Counted from the stretch's first letter, positions 16,601 through 26,176 are shown. The stretch is DNA of 45,901 nt from Pseudomonadota bacterium (GCA_016720075.1 JADJXW010000015.1:1-45901), one strand, 5' to 3'. The notes: generated by a model from the letters alone, not told the origin. Numbers and translations are program-made.

Positions 16601-19513
16601 ATGTCTCGCCCCCGGCAACCTGTCGGCGTGACCACTAGCGGAAGGGTCACGCTGGTAGTGGGAGCGGGTTTGTCCCTGGTTCTGCTTGTGGCCGGGGATC
16701 ATTCATATCCCAGCCTGCATACCACCCTCGATACCGCCTGTTGCCTGCTGTCCGGTGTGCTGGCGCTGCTGCTCTGGGATGTGGGTCGCCGCACGCCGCT
16801 GCTGATCGCAAGCCTCGTGTCGCTGTGTTTCGGCGCAAATTTCCTCGCCGGGCTGCTGCATGTGGGGGCGACCGTCGACTGGTTCGGTCGTCTGGAGTGG
16901 ATCACTGAAGGACGCGAGAACCTGCGGCCTTCGACGTGGCCAGTGGCGCTGTACGTGCTGTCGCTTGGCGTCGCGGTGTCGCTGGGCATTCGCCGCATGG
17001 ACAACCGCGGCCTGGCTGCCTTCGGCGTGGGGCTCCTCGTGGCCGTGGCGCTGCTCACGGGATTGTTCCAGGCGATACCGCGATACTCCAGCCCGGGTCT
17101 GCTTGGCATCACCCGCCCGGCATTGCTAGCAGTGCCGCTGATCTGGGCCGTGGTGGCGATCATCTGCTGGCGGCGTCGCGACGAAGATCGGCTTTACGCC
17201 ATGCTCATGCTCGCTGCCATCACGCTGGCGGCGGCCAATGTGCCGATGCTCTATTCGCGCGCGCCGTCGGACACGAACGCCATGGCCTCGCATCTGCTGA
17301 CCGCCACGGCGTTCTTCCTGCTCATTCTGCTGAAGCTGGGCGCCGCCACCCAGGACACGCGCGCGCGCATGATCGCGGAACGCAAGCTCACCGAGCTGAA
17401 TGCCGAACTGGAGCAGCGCGTTGCCGCCCGCACGGCCGAGCTGCAGCTGGCCTACGACACCACGCGGTCCATCGTCGAGACTGCGCTCGACGGGCTGATC
17501 GTCATGGATGGCGATGGCAACATAGAAGGCTTCAGTCCTGCCGCCGAGCGCATCTTTGGTTACCCCGCGGCGCATGCAATGGGTAAACCTGTTGAAGACC
17601 TGCTGATGCCGCCGGAAATGAGGGCGCGGCATCGCGAAGCGCTGACCCACCATCTGGCAACGGGCACATCGCGCATCCTGGGAAAGCGCAACGAAGTGGA
17701 GGGCGTGCGCGCGGATGGCACCCGCGTGCCGCTGGAGCTCACGGTCAACCGCGTATCAGGCAGCGGGCCCGCGCGCTTCGCCGGCTTCGTGCGCGATCTG
17801 ACGGAAAGGCGAGTGGGCGAGAAGAAGCTCGCCACGCAGTTGGCGCGCCTGGATCTGCTCAACCGCATCTCGCGCGCCATCGGCGAGCGACTGGACTTCC
17901 GCAGCATCCTGCATGTGACGCTGGCGAGGCTGGAGGAGGATCTGCCCGTCCAGTTTGCGTGCGTGTTGCTGTACGACGGGACATCGGAATCCCTGACGGT
18001 CAGTGCCGTTGGCGCGCACAGCCACGATCTCGCCCGGCAGATGGACCTGCTGGAGGGGGGCATTGTGCCCGTCGATCGGAACGGGCTGTACAAGTGCGTC
18101 GGCGGCACGCTGGTTCATGAACCGGAGACGCAGGGCAGTCCCCATGCCTTCCCCTCACGATTGAATCGCGCCGGCCTGCGCTCATTCGTGGCAGCGCCGC
18201 TGCAGGCCGAAAGCCGCGTCTTCGGCATCCTCATCGCCGCGCGGCGCGAAAGCCAGGCATTCAGCAGTGGCGACTGCGAGTTCCTGCGACAGCTCTGCGA
18301 GCATGTGGCGCTCGCGGCTCACCAGGCCGAAACCCACGAGGCACTGAAGCGGGCCTACGACGATCTGCGCCTGACGCAGCAGGCGGTGATGCAACAGGAA
18401 CGCCTGCGCGCGCTGGGGCAGATGGCCAGCGGCATCGCGCACGACATCAACAATGCCATATCGCCGATCGCGCTGTATGTCGAAGCGCTGCTCGAGCGCG
18501 AGCCCGGCGTGAGCCAGTCCGGCCGCGGTTACCTGAAGGTCATCCAGCGCGCCATGGACGACGTGGTGCAGACCGTGGCGCGCATGCGCGAGTTCTATCG
18601 AGTGAACCCGCCTTCGCTGGAGCTCAAGCCCGTCAACCTCAACGATCTGCTGCGGCAGGTGGTGGACATGACGCGCGCGCGCTGGAGCGACATGCCGCAG
18701 CAGCGCGGCGTCGTCATCCGCCCGGAGCTGCAGCTGACCGATGGGCTGCCGCTGGTGCCGGGCGTCGAGTCCGAGATCCGCGAGGCCCTGATCAACCTGC
18801 TTTTCAACGCGGTGGACGCCATGGTTCACGGCGGCCTGCTGACGCTGCGCACCGGTGTGGATGAAGACACTGGAGACGTGGTCGTCGAGATCCGGGACAG
18901 CGGCATGGGCATGGACGAGGACACGCGGCGTCGCTGCCTCGAGCCGTTCTTCACCACCAAGGGCGAGCGTGGCACGGGACTGGGCCTTGCCATGGTCTAT
19001 GGCATCGTGCGCCGCCATGGCGCGGAGCTGGCCATAGACAGCACCGTGGGCGTGGGCACTTCCATCCGGATTGCATTCAGCCGGCGCGCGGATGCCGCTG
19101 CTGATGCTGACACCGGCGACGATCCCTTGCCGGCGATGCGGCGCATGCGCCTGCTGGTCATCGACGATGATCCGCTGCTGCTGAAATCCCTGCGGGACAT
19201 CCTCGAGGGCGACGGGCACCAGGTGACCACGGCAAATGGCGGACGAGAGGGCGTGGAGGCGTTCGGTGAAGCGCTGAAGTCCGGCGAACATTTTTCGGCA
19301 GTGCTGACCGACCTCGGCATGCCGCATATGGATGGCCGGCAGGTGGCGCGTGTCATCAAGAGCCTGTCGGGCGCCACGCACATCATCCTGCTCACGGGCT
19401 GGGGGCAGCGGCTGCTCGACGACGGCGACCTGCCGCAGCACATCGACCAGGTGCTGAGCAAGCCGCCCCGGCTGCGCACGCTGCGCGAGGCGCTGGCGAG
19501 GTGCATCGGGTAG
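16601..19513 (+). CDS. Hybrid histidine kinase: membrane sensor, PAS, GAF, HisKA, HATPase, receiver
   Basis: 970 residues from ATG 16601 (GTG 16598 is equally possible). Residues 1-250 contain about seven hydrophobic helices and resemble a MASE-type sensor. A short coiled coil (LTELNAELEQRVAARTAELQ) leads to a PAS domain (ALDGLIVMDGDGNIEGFSPA, about 285-405), then a GAF domain (about 425-585). The HisKA box is ASGIAHDINNAISPIALYVE with the phospho-histidine near 614. HATPase boxes are LINLLFNAVDAM, IRDSGMGMD and GERGTGLGLAMV. The C-terminal receiver has IDDDP, the Asp in LTDLGMPHMDG near 904, and a KPPR lysine. The signal may be redox, gas or membrane state; nothing fixes it. Downstream genes for an antiporter, a K+ channel and zwf follow on the same strand, suggesting ion or redox stress as context. 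Confidence 0.9.
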   Translation: MSRPRQPVGVTTSGRVTLVVGAGLSLVLLVAGDHSYPSLHTTLDTACCLLSGVLALLLWDVGRRTPLLIASLVSLCFGANFLAGLLHVGATVDWFGRLEWITEGRENLRPSTWPVALYVLSLGVAVSLGIRRMDNRGLAAFGVGLLVAVALLTGLFQAIPRYSSPGLLGITRPALLAVPLIWAVVAIICWRRRDEDRLYAMLMLAAITLAAANVPMLYSRAPSDTNAMASHLLTATAFFLLILLKLGAATQDTRARMIAERKLTELNAELEQRVAARTAELQLAYDTTRSIVETALDGLIVMDGDGNIEGFSPAAERIFGYPAAHAMGKPVEDLLMPPEMRARHREALTHHLATGTSRILGKRNEVEGVRADGTRVPLELTVNRVSGSGPARFAGFVRDLTERRVGEKKLATQLARLDLLNRISRAIGERLDFRSILHVTLARLEEDLPVQFACVLLYDGTSESLTVSAVGAHSHDLARQMDLLEGGIVPVDRNGLYKCVGGTLVHEPETQGSPHAFPSRLNRAGLRSFVAAPLQAESRVFGILIAARRESQAFSSGDCEFLRQLCEHVALAAHQAETHEALKRAYDDLRLTQQAVMQQERLRALGQMASGIAHDINNAISPIALYVEALLEREPGVSQSGRGYLKVIQRAMDDVVQTVARMREFYRVNPPSLELKPVNLNDLLRQVVDMTRARWSDMPQQRGVVIRPELQLTDGLPLVPGVESEIREALINLLFNAVDAMVHGGLLTLRTGVDEDTGDVVVEIRDSGMGMDEDTRRRCLEPFFTTKGERGTGLGLAMVYGIVRRHGAELAIDSTVGVGTSIRIAFSRRADAAADADTGDDPLPAMRRMRLLVIDDDPLLLKSLRDILEGDGHQVTTANGGREGVEAFGEALKSGEHFSAVLTDLGMPHMDGRQVARVIKSLSGATHIILLTGWGQRLLDDGDLPQHIDQVLSKPPRLRTLREALARCIG

Positions 19514-19548
19514 CATGGCTCACGGCCCCCGGCCACGAGGAGCCCGCG

Positions 19549-20745
19549 TTGCCCCACGAAACCACGCTGATTGCGACGATTGCCGCGGCCTTCGTGCTGG
19601 CCTTCGGCCTGGGGCTGCTCGCAAGCCAGTTGAAATTGCCGCCGCTGGTCGGATACCTGCTGGCCGGCGTGGTGATGGGTCCTTTCACGCCCGGTTTCGT
19701 GGGCGACATCGCGCTGGCTTCACAGCTGGCCGAGATCGGCGTCATCCTGCTGATGTTCGGCGTCGGCCTGCATTTTTCGATCCCCGATCTTGTTTCCGTG
19801 TGGCGGATCGCCGTGCCCGGCGCCATCGGCCAGATAGTGGTGGCCACGCTCATGGGCGCGGGTGTCGCCTTGCTGTGGGGCTGGAGCCTGCCGGCCGCAG
19901 TCATGCTCGGGTTGTCGCTGTCGGTGGCGAGCACGGTGGTGTTGCTGCGCTCACTGGAAGGGCAGGGAAAGCTCGCAACACCGGAGGGCCGCATAGCCAT
20001 TGGCTGGCTCATCGTGGAGGACCTGATGATGGTGCTGGCGCTGGTGCTCATCCCCGCTGTGGCCGAAGTGATCAGGGGCGATACCGCTGCGGCGGGTGGT
20101 TCACTTTGGATGGCGCTGGGCGTCACGCTGGCGAAGGTCGCTATGTTTGTGGTGCTGGCGCTGGTCGTGGGCGCGCGCCTCGTGCCGTGGGTGCTCGAAC
20201 GGGTGGCGCGAACCGGGTCCAGCGAGCTGTTCACGCTCGGCGTGCTTGCCGTATCGCTGGGAGTGGCCTTCGGCTCGGCGGCGCTGTTCGGCGTGTCGTT
20301 CGCGCTCGGCGCGTTCTTCGCGGGCGTGATCCTCAGCGAATCGGATATCAGTCATCGCGCCGGCGAACGCCTGCTGCCGCTGCAGGATGCCTTCGCGGTG
20401 CTTTTCTTCGTTTCGGTGGGCATGCTGTTCGATCCGGGAATTCTGCTGCGCGAGCCGCTGCGGGTGCTCGCAGTGCTGGGCATCATCATCGTGGGCAAGT
20501 CGGCGGCGGCCTTCGTCATCGTGCTGCTGTTCCGGCATGCGGTGGGCACGGCGCTGACCGTATCGGCCAGCCTCGCGCAGATCGGCGAGTTCTCCTTTAT
20601 CCTTGCGGCGATGGGTGTGTCGCTGGGGCTGCTGCCGCCGGAAGGGCGGGACCTGGTGCTGGCCGGCGCGCTGCTCTCGATCACGCTCAATCCCCTGTTC
20701 TTCGCCATCCAGCCCCGGATCGAACGATTCCTGCGCGGAGCCTGA
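19549..20745 (+). CDS. CPA2-family monovalent cation/proton antiporter (Kef/YbaL-like, no RCK domain)
   Basis: 398 residues from a TTG start that has GAGGAG six bases upstream; it lies 35 nt after the kinase stop. About 12 membrane helices are seen. Family signatures include LPPLVGYLLAGVVMGPFTPG, IGVILLMFGVGLHFS, LGLSLSVASTVVLLRSLE, IGWLIVEDLMMVLALVLIP with the transport Asp, and VLFFVSVGMLFDP. The protein ends right after the membrane domain, so the cytoplasmic TrkA-N/RCK domain that regulates KefB, KefC and YbaL is absent. It should move K+ or Na+ against protons across the inner membrane, without direct NAD(H) or glutathione gating. The next gene, a K+ channel subunit, begins 1 nt after its stop. 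Confidence 0.88.
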   Translation: MPHETTLIATIAAAFVLAFGLGLLASQLKLPPLVGYLLAGVVMGPFTPGFVGDIALASQLAEIGVILLMFGVGLHFSIPDLVSVWRIAVPGAIGQIVVATLMGAGVALLWGWSLPAAVMLGLSLSVASTVVLLRSLEGQGKLATPEGRIAIGWLIVEDLMMVLALVLIPAVAEVIRGDTAAAGGSLWMALGVTLAKVAMFVVLALVVGARLVPWVLERVARTGSSELFTLGVLAVSLGVAFGSAALFGVSFALGAFFAGVILSESDISHRAGERLLPLQDAFAVLFFVSVGMLFDPGILLREPLRVLAVLGIIIVGKSAAAFVIVLLFRHAVGTALTVSASLAQIGEFSFILAAMGVSLGLLPPEGRDLVLAGALLSITLNPLFFAIQPRIERFLRGA

Positions 20746-20746
20746 C

Positions 20747-21199
20747 ATGTACGACGACTGGTCTGCCAATGCCCTGGTGGTGCTCGTCACCGCGATGTCG
20801 GTCGCGCTGGCGGTGCTGGTCCGCTACGAAGGTCTGGCGATCCTCAACCAGCGACTGGTCAAGGTGCATGCCCAGCGCCGCCGCAAGGTGCTGCTGGGCG
20901 TATACGGCGTGATCCTGCTGCATGTGGTCGAGATCTGGCTGTTTGGCCTGGCGTGCTGGCTGCTGCTGCTGATGCCGGGCACCGGGGCGTTGAGTTCGAT
21001 GGCGCCGGTGCCGTTCCTCGACGCCGTATATCTGTCGGCCGAAACCTTCACCACCGTCGGGTTTGGTGACGTCGCTCCCCAGGGCGCCATCCGCTTCCTG
21101 GCTGGCACCGAGGCGCTGACGGGCTTCATCCTCATCACCTGGTCGGCGTCGTTCCTCTACCTGGAGATGGAACAGTACTGGCGCAAGCCCGGCGGCTAG
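20747..21199 (+). CDS. Two-helix potassium channel subunit
   Basis: 150 residues. The selectivity filter TTVGFGDV (in SAETFTTVGFGDVAPQGAIR) identifies an Ion_trans_2 pore domain. It is flanked by hydrophobic helices: an N-terminal helix (ALVVLVTAMSVALAVLV), a second (VLLGVYGVILLHVVEIWLFG continuing into CWLLLLMPG) and the inner helix after the filter (EALTGFILITWSASFLYLEM). There is no RCK or cyclic-nucleotide domain. Four copies should form a K+ pore in the inner membrane. The ATG sits directly behind the antiporter's TGA (one base between), so the two are almost surely translated from one message. Together they could provide paired efflux and uptake of K+. Confidence 0.88.
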   Translation: MYDDWSANALVVLVTAMSVALAVLVRYEGLAILNQRLVKVHAQRRRKVLLGVYGVILLHVVEIWLFGLACWLLLLMPGTGALSSMAPVPFLDAVYLSAETFTTVGFGDVAPQGAIRFLAGTEALTGFILITWSASFLYLEMEQYWRKPGG

Positions 21200-21227
21200 G
21201 CTTCAATCGGTCTGGCTTCAATATTGC

Positions 21228-22700
21228 ATGGTGAAAGGGATGGCCAGAAATACGACAGGCGTAGGACCCCGGACCCCGCAGGTCGTGGTGCTTTTTGGTG
21301 CGGCGGGCGACCTTTCACGGCGCAAGCTGCTGCCGGGCCTGTTCCATCTGGTGGCCTCGGGGTTCATCCCGGCCTGCCGGATCATCGGCGTGTCGCTCGA
21401 CGCCCTGGATGCCGACGGCTTCCGGGCGCTGGCCAGCGCCGCCGTGGCCGAGCACGGCATGCGCAAGTTCACGGATGAGGAATGGAGTTCGTTCTCCTCG
21501 GGACTCGACTACGTGCCGCTGGGCGCGGGCCCCGCGGCGCTGCGGGCCGCAGTGGAGCGCGCGGAGCAATCGCTGGGCGCCGGATGCCGGCGCCTGCACT
21601 ACCTCAGCGTGCCGCCATCGGCGGCGCTCTCCGCGGTGAAGATGCTGGCGGATGCGGACCTGGTGGCTGGCTCGCGCATCATCATGGAAAAGCCCTTCGG
21701 CACCGACCTTGCCAGCGCCGTGGCGCTGAACAGGGCGCTGCACGAGGTGTTCGCGGAAGAGCAGATCTTCCGCATCGATCATTTCCTCGGCAAGGAGGCG
21801 GCGCAGAACATCCTCGCGTTCCGCTTCGCCAACGGCCTGTTCGAGCCCATCTGGAACCGCAACTTCATCGACCACGTGCAGATCGATGTGCCGGAAACGC
21901 TGGGCCTCGGCAAGCGGTCGGGCTTCTACGAGCAGACCGGCGCCTATCGCGACATGGTGGTCACGCACCTGTTCCAGATCCTGGGCTTCGTCGCGATGGA
22001 AGCGCCCACGCACCTGGCCCCCAAGCCGATCAGCGAGGAGAAGAACAAGGTCTTCCGCTCGATGCTGCCCATCCAGCCCTCGAACGTGGTGCGTGGGCAG
22101 TACACCGGCTACCGCACCGAAGAGGGCGTGAGCGCGGAATCCGACACCGAAACGTTCATCGCGCTGCGCTGTGACATCGACAACTGGCGCTGGGCGGGCG
22201 TGCCCTTCTACCTGCGCACCGGCAAGCGCCTGGCCGAGGGCCAGCGCATCATCTCGATCGCCTTCCGCGAGCCGCCGAAGAGCATGTTCCCGGCGGACTC
22301 GGGCGTGGGCGCCCACGGCCCCGACCATCTCACCTTCGACCTGGCCGATTCCTCAAAGATGTCGCTGTCGTTCTACGGCAAGCGTCCTGGTCCCGGCATG
22401 AAGCTCGACAAGCTCAGCCTGCAGTTCGCGATGAACGATACGGGCCTGTCAGGCGAAGTGCTCGAGGCCTACGAGCGGCTTATCCTCGATGCGATGCGCG
22501 GCGACCATACCCTGTTCACGACGGCCGAAGGCATCGAGCGCCTGTGGGAAATCTCGGTGCCGCTGATCGAATCGCCGCCGCCGGTACGCACCTATGCGCC
22601 CGGCACCTGGGGGCCGAATGCCATCCACCAGCTCATCGCCCCGCATGCCTGGCGACTGCCCTTCGAGCGCGCCTGGCGGGAACAGAACCCGGGCGGCTAG
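21228..22700 (+). CDS. zwf: Glucose-6-phosphate 1-dehydrogenase
   Basis: 490 residues; ATG at 21228, with an alternative at 21240. It oxidises glucose 6-phosphate to 6-phosphogluconolactone with NADP+ (or NAD+), the entry to the oxidative pentose phosphate and Entner-Doudoroff routes. The N-terminal Rossmann motif is LFGAAGDLSRRKLLPGLFHL, and the active-site signature RIDHFLGKEAAQN (about 181-193) carries the catalytic His/Asp and substrate Lys. Other family blocks are RIIMEKPFGTDLASA, FEPIWNRNFIDHVQID, YEQTGAYRDMVVTHLFQ and VPFYLRTGKRL. No pgl, edd or gnd follows, so it is not in a pathway operon here. Its stop overlaps that of the convergent DUF885 gene by 3 to 4 bases (shared CTAG). Confidence 0.96.
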   Translation: MVKGMARNTTGVGPRTPQVVVLFGAAGDLSRRKLLPGLFHLVASGFIPACRIIGVSLDALDADGFRALASAAVAEHGMRKFTDEEWSSFSSGLDYVPLGAGPAALRAAVERAEQSLGAGCRRLHYLSVPPSAALSAVKMLADADLVAGSRIIMEKPFGTDLASAVALNRALHEVFAEEQIFRIDHFLGKEAAQNILAFRFANGLFEPIWNRNFIDHVQIDVPETLGLGKRSGFYEQTGAYRDMVVTHLFQILGFVAMEAPTHLAPKPISEEKNKVFRSMLPIQPSNVVRGQYTGYRTEEGVSAESDTETFIALRCDIDNWRWAGVPFYLRTGKRLAEGQRIISIAFREPPKSMFPADSGVGAHGPDHLTFDLADSSKMSLSFYGKRPGPGMKLDKLSLQFAMNDTGLSGEVLEAYERLILDAMRGDHTLFTTAEGIERLWEISVPLIESPPPVRTYAPGTWGPNAIHQLIAPHAWRLPFERAWREQNPGG

Positions 22701-24460
22701 CGCGCGGCGCGCTGCCCCACGAAATCCTCCATCACGGTCTGGCGCAGCAGGGCAGGTGGCAGCAGCCCCTGGTTCAGCAGGAAATCGTTGTAGGCCTGCC
22801 GGTCGAAGCGATCGCGCAGCGCGAGCTGCGCAGCCTGGCGGGTTTCCATGATGCGCTGGTAGCCATAGAAATACGAAGTGGCCTGTCCCGGCGCGCGGAA
22901 CATGTAGCGCTGCACTTCCTGCATGGCCATGCCTTCGGAGTACACCACCTCCTGCATCAGGAAGTCCTTCACCTGATCGGGGGTGAGCTGGCCCAGGTTC
23001 ACCATGGGGTCAAGAAAGGCGCGCGCGGCGCGGTGGGCCCGCATCTGCAGCGCGATGAGCTGGCCGTCGAGGGGCTCGTAGGGCTGAAGCTCCGCCTCGG
23101 CATACAGGCCCCAGCCCTCCACGTTCACGCTGTTGAACGCGAACACGGCGCGGGCGATGGAAACGCCGGCCTCGATCATCCGCGCGAACTGCAGCTCGTG
23201 GCCGGGCCGGGCCTCGTGCGCGGTCAGCGTCCAGGTAACGGCCTGGTGCGAGAAATCATCGAATGCCAGCGCCTTGCCCGAGGCATCGGGCGACATGCCG
23301 GTGGTCAGGACGAACTCGCCATATTCACCGGTGTTGCCAATCAGCCGGGGCGGATCCATGTGCGGCGCGGGTGACTGCGCGTTTTCCGCGGGCGATGCGA
23401 GCCTGATGGACGCGGCGCGGTCCGGCAGCGTCACGATCTTCTGCTCGCGCACGATGGCCTCGATCTGTGCCAGCCGCGAGCGGTACATCGGCATCACCTG
23501 GTCGGCCGGCAGCTGTTCGGACTTCAGCCGGCGGATCACCGCGCGATAGTCGCGCTCTGGCCAGCCGCGTTCCTTCGCCACGAGGCCCGCCGTGATGTTC
23601 ATCTGCGTGCGGATCTCGGCGAAGGAGGTGAGCGCGCGGCCGATCAGTTCCTCCGGCGAAATATCCACGCCGTATTGGCGCAGGTTGTTCGCATAGACCT
23701 CTGGTGGCAGCCGGTGATCCTTGCGGGCGCGCGGCAGGATCTCGCGCTTCAGCCAGTCGTTGTATTCGGTGAGCTGCTTCTCGAGCAGCGCATGGCGCGA
23801 TTCCCAGCCCGCAAGCTTGCTGCCCGCGAGCAGGTCGCGGATGCCGGCCAGCAGCGTGGGGGAATCGTTGATGGCCTTTTCCAGCTCACCCACATAGGGC
23901 CCCAGCAGCTTGCCATCGGCCCTGATGCGCTCCAGCGTGCGTTCCCTTGCCAGCTCCGTTACCGGCCGGAAACCGCTGGCCGTGCCGGTGTACTTGTCGA
24001 GTCGCACCAGCAGTGCCTGCTGCTTCTGCGAGGCGATGCGCGGATCGATCGTGTCGCGCACCACGCGGAACACCATGCCGGTGAGGTTGTAGAAAGGGAT
24101 GAAGTACTTGCGGTCGAGCTGCGCCGTGGTGAGTTGATCCTCCGCCGCCTGCCGCAGGATCTGCAGGTCCTGGCGGACGCGCGCGTCGGTTTCCTTCGTC
24201 GCCCGGCTGCGCAGTTCCGCCACCGCCTTCTGCAGGTCGCGACGCTGCGGCTCGTAGGTGTCGCGGGAATAGTCGCTGATGGCCTCGTCGTATCCTTCGA
24301 GGCCCAGGCTGCTGGCGCTCTCCGGTGAGTACTTCGCCTCGATGCCCAGCAGCAGTTGCGCGTTCTGGTTGCTGCGCGTGACCCAGGACTGCTCCGCCGC
24401 GCTGGCGCCGAGGCTGAAGGTGGTGGCAATGGCCAGCAGGCAGGTGATCCGGATTCTCAT
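22697..24460 (-). CDS. DUF885 family exported protein, predicted metallopeptidase-like
   Basis: 587 residues. The signal peptide (MRIRITCLLAIATTFSLGAS) ends in AAE, so the protein is exported. The conserved C-terminal block has TLTAHEARPGHELQFA, an H-E-x-x-P-G-H arrangement typical of DUF885, plus NVEGWGLYAEAELQPYEPLD, MRAHRAARAFLDPMVNLGQL and GQATSYFYGYQRIMETRQAA. These His/Glu residues resemble zinc-peptidase sites; activity has not been established for most members. Start at 24460 overlaps the glutamate dehydrogenase stop (ATGA), so translation is coupled. A periplasmic peptidase supplying amino acids to the dehydrogenase is a possible link, by inference only. Confidence 0.88.
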   Translation of the reverse strand: MRIRITCLLAIATTFSLGASAAEQSWVTRSNQNAQLLLGIEAKYSPESASSLGLEGYDEAISDYSRDTYEPQRRDLQKAVAELRSRATKETDARVRQDLQILRQAAEDQLTTAQLDRKYFIPFYNLTGMVFRVVRDTIDPRIASQKQQALLVRLDKYTGTASGFRPVTELARERTLERIRADGKLLGPYVGELEKAINDSPTLLAGIRDLLAGSKLAGWESRHALLEKQLTEYNDWLKREILPRARKDHRLPPEVYANNLRQYGVDISPEELIGRALTSFAEIRTQMNITAGLVAKERGWPERDYRAVIRRLKSEQLPADQVMPMYRSRLAQIEAIVREQKIVTLPDRAASIRLASPAENAQSPAPHMDPPRLIGNTGEYGEFVLTTGMSPDASGKALAFDDFSHQAVTWTLTAHEARPGHELQFARMIEAGVSIARAVFAFNSVNVEGWGLYAEAELQPYEPLDGQLIALQMRAHRAARAFLDPMVNLGQLTPDQVKDFLMQEVVYSEGMAMQEVQRYMFRAPGQATSYFYGYQRIMETRQAAQLALRDRFDRQAYNDFLLNQGLLPPALLRQTVMEDFVGQRAAR

Positions 24461-25740
24461 GGATAGATTCCTCGCAGCGATCGGGCCTGCAGCACGCGCC
24501 GGCAGGCAATGATGAAGGCCGCCGTGCGCAGCGTGACTTTCTGTTCCAGGTGCAGGTCCCAGATGTTGTGGAAGGCCGGCAGCAGGATATTCTCCAGCCG
24601 CCGCTCGATCTCCTCTTCGGTCCAGAAGAACGAGCTGAAATCCTGCACCCACTCGAAATAGGAAACCGTCACGCCGCCGGCATTGGCGATCACGTCGGGC
24701 ACCACCGTGATGCCGCGATCCTCGAGGATTTCATCCGCCTCGGGCATGGTGGGTCCGTTGGCGCCCTCGATGACGAATCCCGTCTTCAGTTTGCGCGCGC
24801 GCTCCGCGGTGATCTGGCCTTCCAGCGCCGCCGGAATCAGCACGTCACTCTCGACATTCCAGAAGTCGTCGCCAGAGATGACATCGGCACCGGCCAGCGA
24901 CGGCAAGCCGCCAGTGCTGCGCGAAGCGGTGACTACCTTCGCGACGTCGAGCCCCTTGGCGTTGTACACGGTCCCCGTGTGGTCCTGGACGGCCACGATG
25001 CGCGCGCCGGCCTGCACAAAGAGTTCAGCGGCCACCGAACCCACATTGCCGAAACCCTGCACCGCGATGCGCGCGCCACCCAGCGAGAGTTTCCTTCGCT
25101 TCGCCACATCGCAGCCGATCAGGTAGACACCGCGACCCGTGGCCTTCACTCGGCCCAGCGATCCGCCGAGGGCCACGGGCTTGCCGGTGACCACGCCCGA
25201 TACCGTGCCGCCCACGTTGGCGGAGTAGGTGTCCATCATCCAGGCCATGATCTGCGCGTCGGTGTTCACGTCCGGCGCGGGGATGTCGCGCTGCGGGCCG
25301 ATGATGATGCCGATCTCGCTGGTGTAGCGGCGCGTGATGCGTTCGAGCTCCGCGCGCGAGACCTTCGCCGGATCAACCCGCACGCCGCCCTTCGCGCCGC
25401 CGAAGGGCAGGTTCACCGCCGCGTTCTTGACGGTCATCCAGGCGGCCAGCGCCATCACTTCTTCCAGGGTGACATCCGGGTGGTAGCGCACGCCGCCCTT
25501 GCCCGGGCCGCGCGACAGGCTGTGCTGCACACGAAATCCCTCGAAGTGCTGCACGCTGCCATCGTCCATCCTGATGGGGATGTCGACGATCAGCGCGCGC
25601 TTGGGGCGCGTGAGCGTGCCGACCAGGCCGGAGAGATCCCCGAGGTAGGGGATGATGCGATCCACCTGGGCAAGATAGGTGCCCCACGCGCTGGTGCGCG
25701 TGGGGGTGACGTAGCTTACCGAATGAGCGGGGTTAACCAT
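24457..25740 (-). CDS. gdhA: Glu/Leu/Phe/Val dehydrogenase (glutamate dehydrogenase)
   Basis: 427 residues. It catalyses reversible oxidative deamination, most likely glutamate to 2-oxoglutarate and ammonium. Motifs: RVQHSLSRGPGKGGVRYHPD, the active-site Lys in VNLPFGGAKGGVRVDP, RDIPAPDVNTDAQIMAWMMD, the nucleotide-binding IAVQGFGNVGS, VIEGANGPTMPEADEIL, and DVIANAGGVTVSYFEWVQ. The 420-residue size fits the hexameric NAD-dependent type rather than the large 180-kDa GDH. The gene starts 22 nt after the cytochrome c stop and its own stop overlaps the DUF885 start. The gene symbol is by family; substrate preference among Glu, Leu, Phe and Val cannot be read from sequence by eye. Confidence 0.92.
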   Translation of the reverse strand: MVNPAHSVSYVTPTRTSAWGTYLAQVDRIIPYLGDLSGLVGTLTRPKRALIVDIPIRMDDGSVQHFEGFRVQHSLSRGPGKGGVRYHPDVTLEEVMALAAWMTVKNAAVNLPFGGAKGGVRVDPAKVSRAELERITRRYTSEIGIIIGPQRDIPAPDVNTDAQIMAWMMDTYSANVGGTVSGVVTGKPVALGGSLGRVKATGRGVYLIGCDVAKRRKLSLGGARIAVQGFGNVGSVAAELFVQAGARIVAVQDHTGTVYNAKGLDVAKVVTASRSTGGLPSLAGADVISGDDFWNVESDVLIPAALEGQITAERARKLKTGFVIEGANGPTMPEADEILEDRGITVVPDVIANAGGVTVSYFEWVQDFSSFFWTEEEIERRLENILLPAFHNIWDLHLEQKVTLRTAAFIIACRRVLQARSLRGIYP

Positions 25741-25762
25741 GGTCGCCCCCGAAGGCCCCGGT

Positions 25763-26176
25763 TCAGGGCTTCTGTATGGTTTTCAGGTAATCAACGAGCA
25801 GCGCGATGCTTTTCTCGGCCTGCTGCCGGCCCTGCGAGGTATCGCCGGCGGCCATGGCCAGTTCCAGCCCCCACACGGGCATCTGGCGCGCGCCGTGTGG
25901 CGACACCACCTCGCGGCCATCGATGATGCGCTGGACGCGTTCAGTCGGGAAATTGCCGCCACTGCGCCTGGAGAGGCCCGTGAGGTCGGGCGGCGCCAGC
26001 TTGAAGAACGGCGCCACCGGTCCATCGCCCTTGCCATCGCGGCCATGGCAGCTCGCGCAGAAGCGCTGGAACAGCTGCGGGGCTGTGTAGGAGGAAAGGT
26101 CTTCTGCCGGCGCGGCCAGCGGCAGGGCGGCCAGCAGTGCGGCGGAAGCGAGGAATCGTGCGGGGATTTTCATCAT
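25763..26176 (-). CDS. Class I cytochrome c, exported
   Basis: 137 residues from MMKIPARFLAS (GGAG seven bases upstream; Met2 is an alternative start). The signal peptide ends in APAED. A single haem-attachment site, CASCH, follows FQRF, with KGDGPVAPFF after it; the distal methionine is likely in GARQMPVWG. The size and arrangement fit a small soluble periplasmic electron carrier of the Cytochrome_CBB3 type. It stands between otsA and glutamate dehydrogenase on the same strand (gaps of 61 and 22 nt). No oxidase or dehydrogenase partner is adjacent, so its electron donor and acceptor are unknown. Confidence 0.88.
   Translation of the reverse strand: MMKIPARFLASAALLAALPLAAPAEDLSSYTAPQLFQRFCASCHGRDGKGDGPVAPFFKLAPPDLTGLSRRSGGNFPTERVQRIIDGREVVSPHGARQMPVWGLELAMAAGDTSQGRQQAEKSIALLVDYLKTIQKP

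Noticed and set aside
24550..25926. Plus-strand open frame of 458 codons over the glutamate dehydrogenase
   Set aside because: Antisense shadow of a clear dehydrogenase with all motifs.
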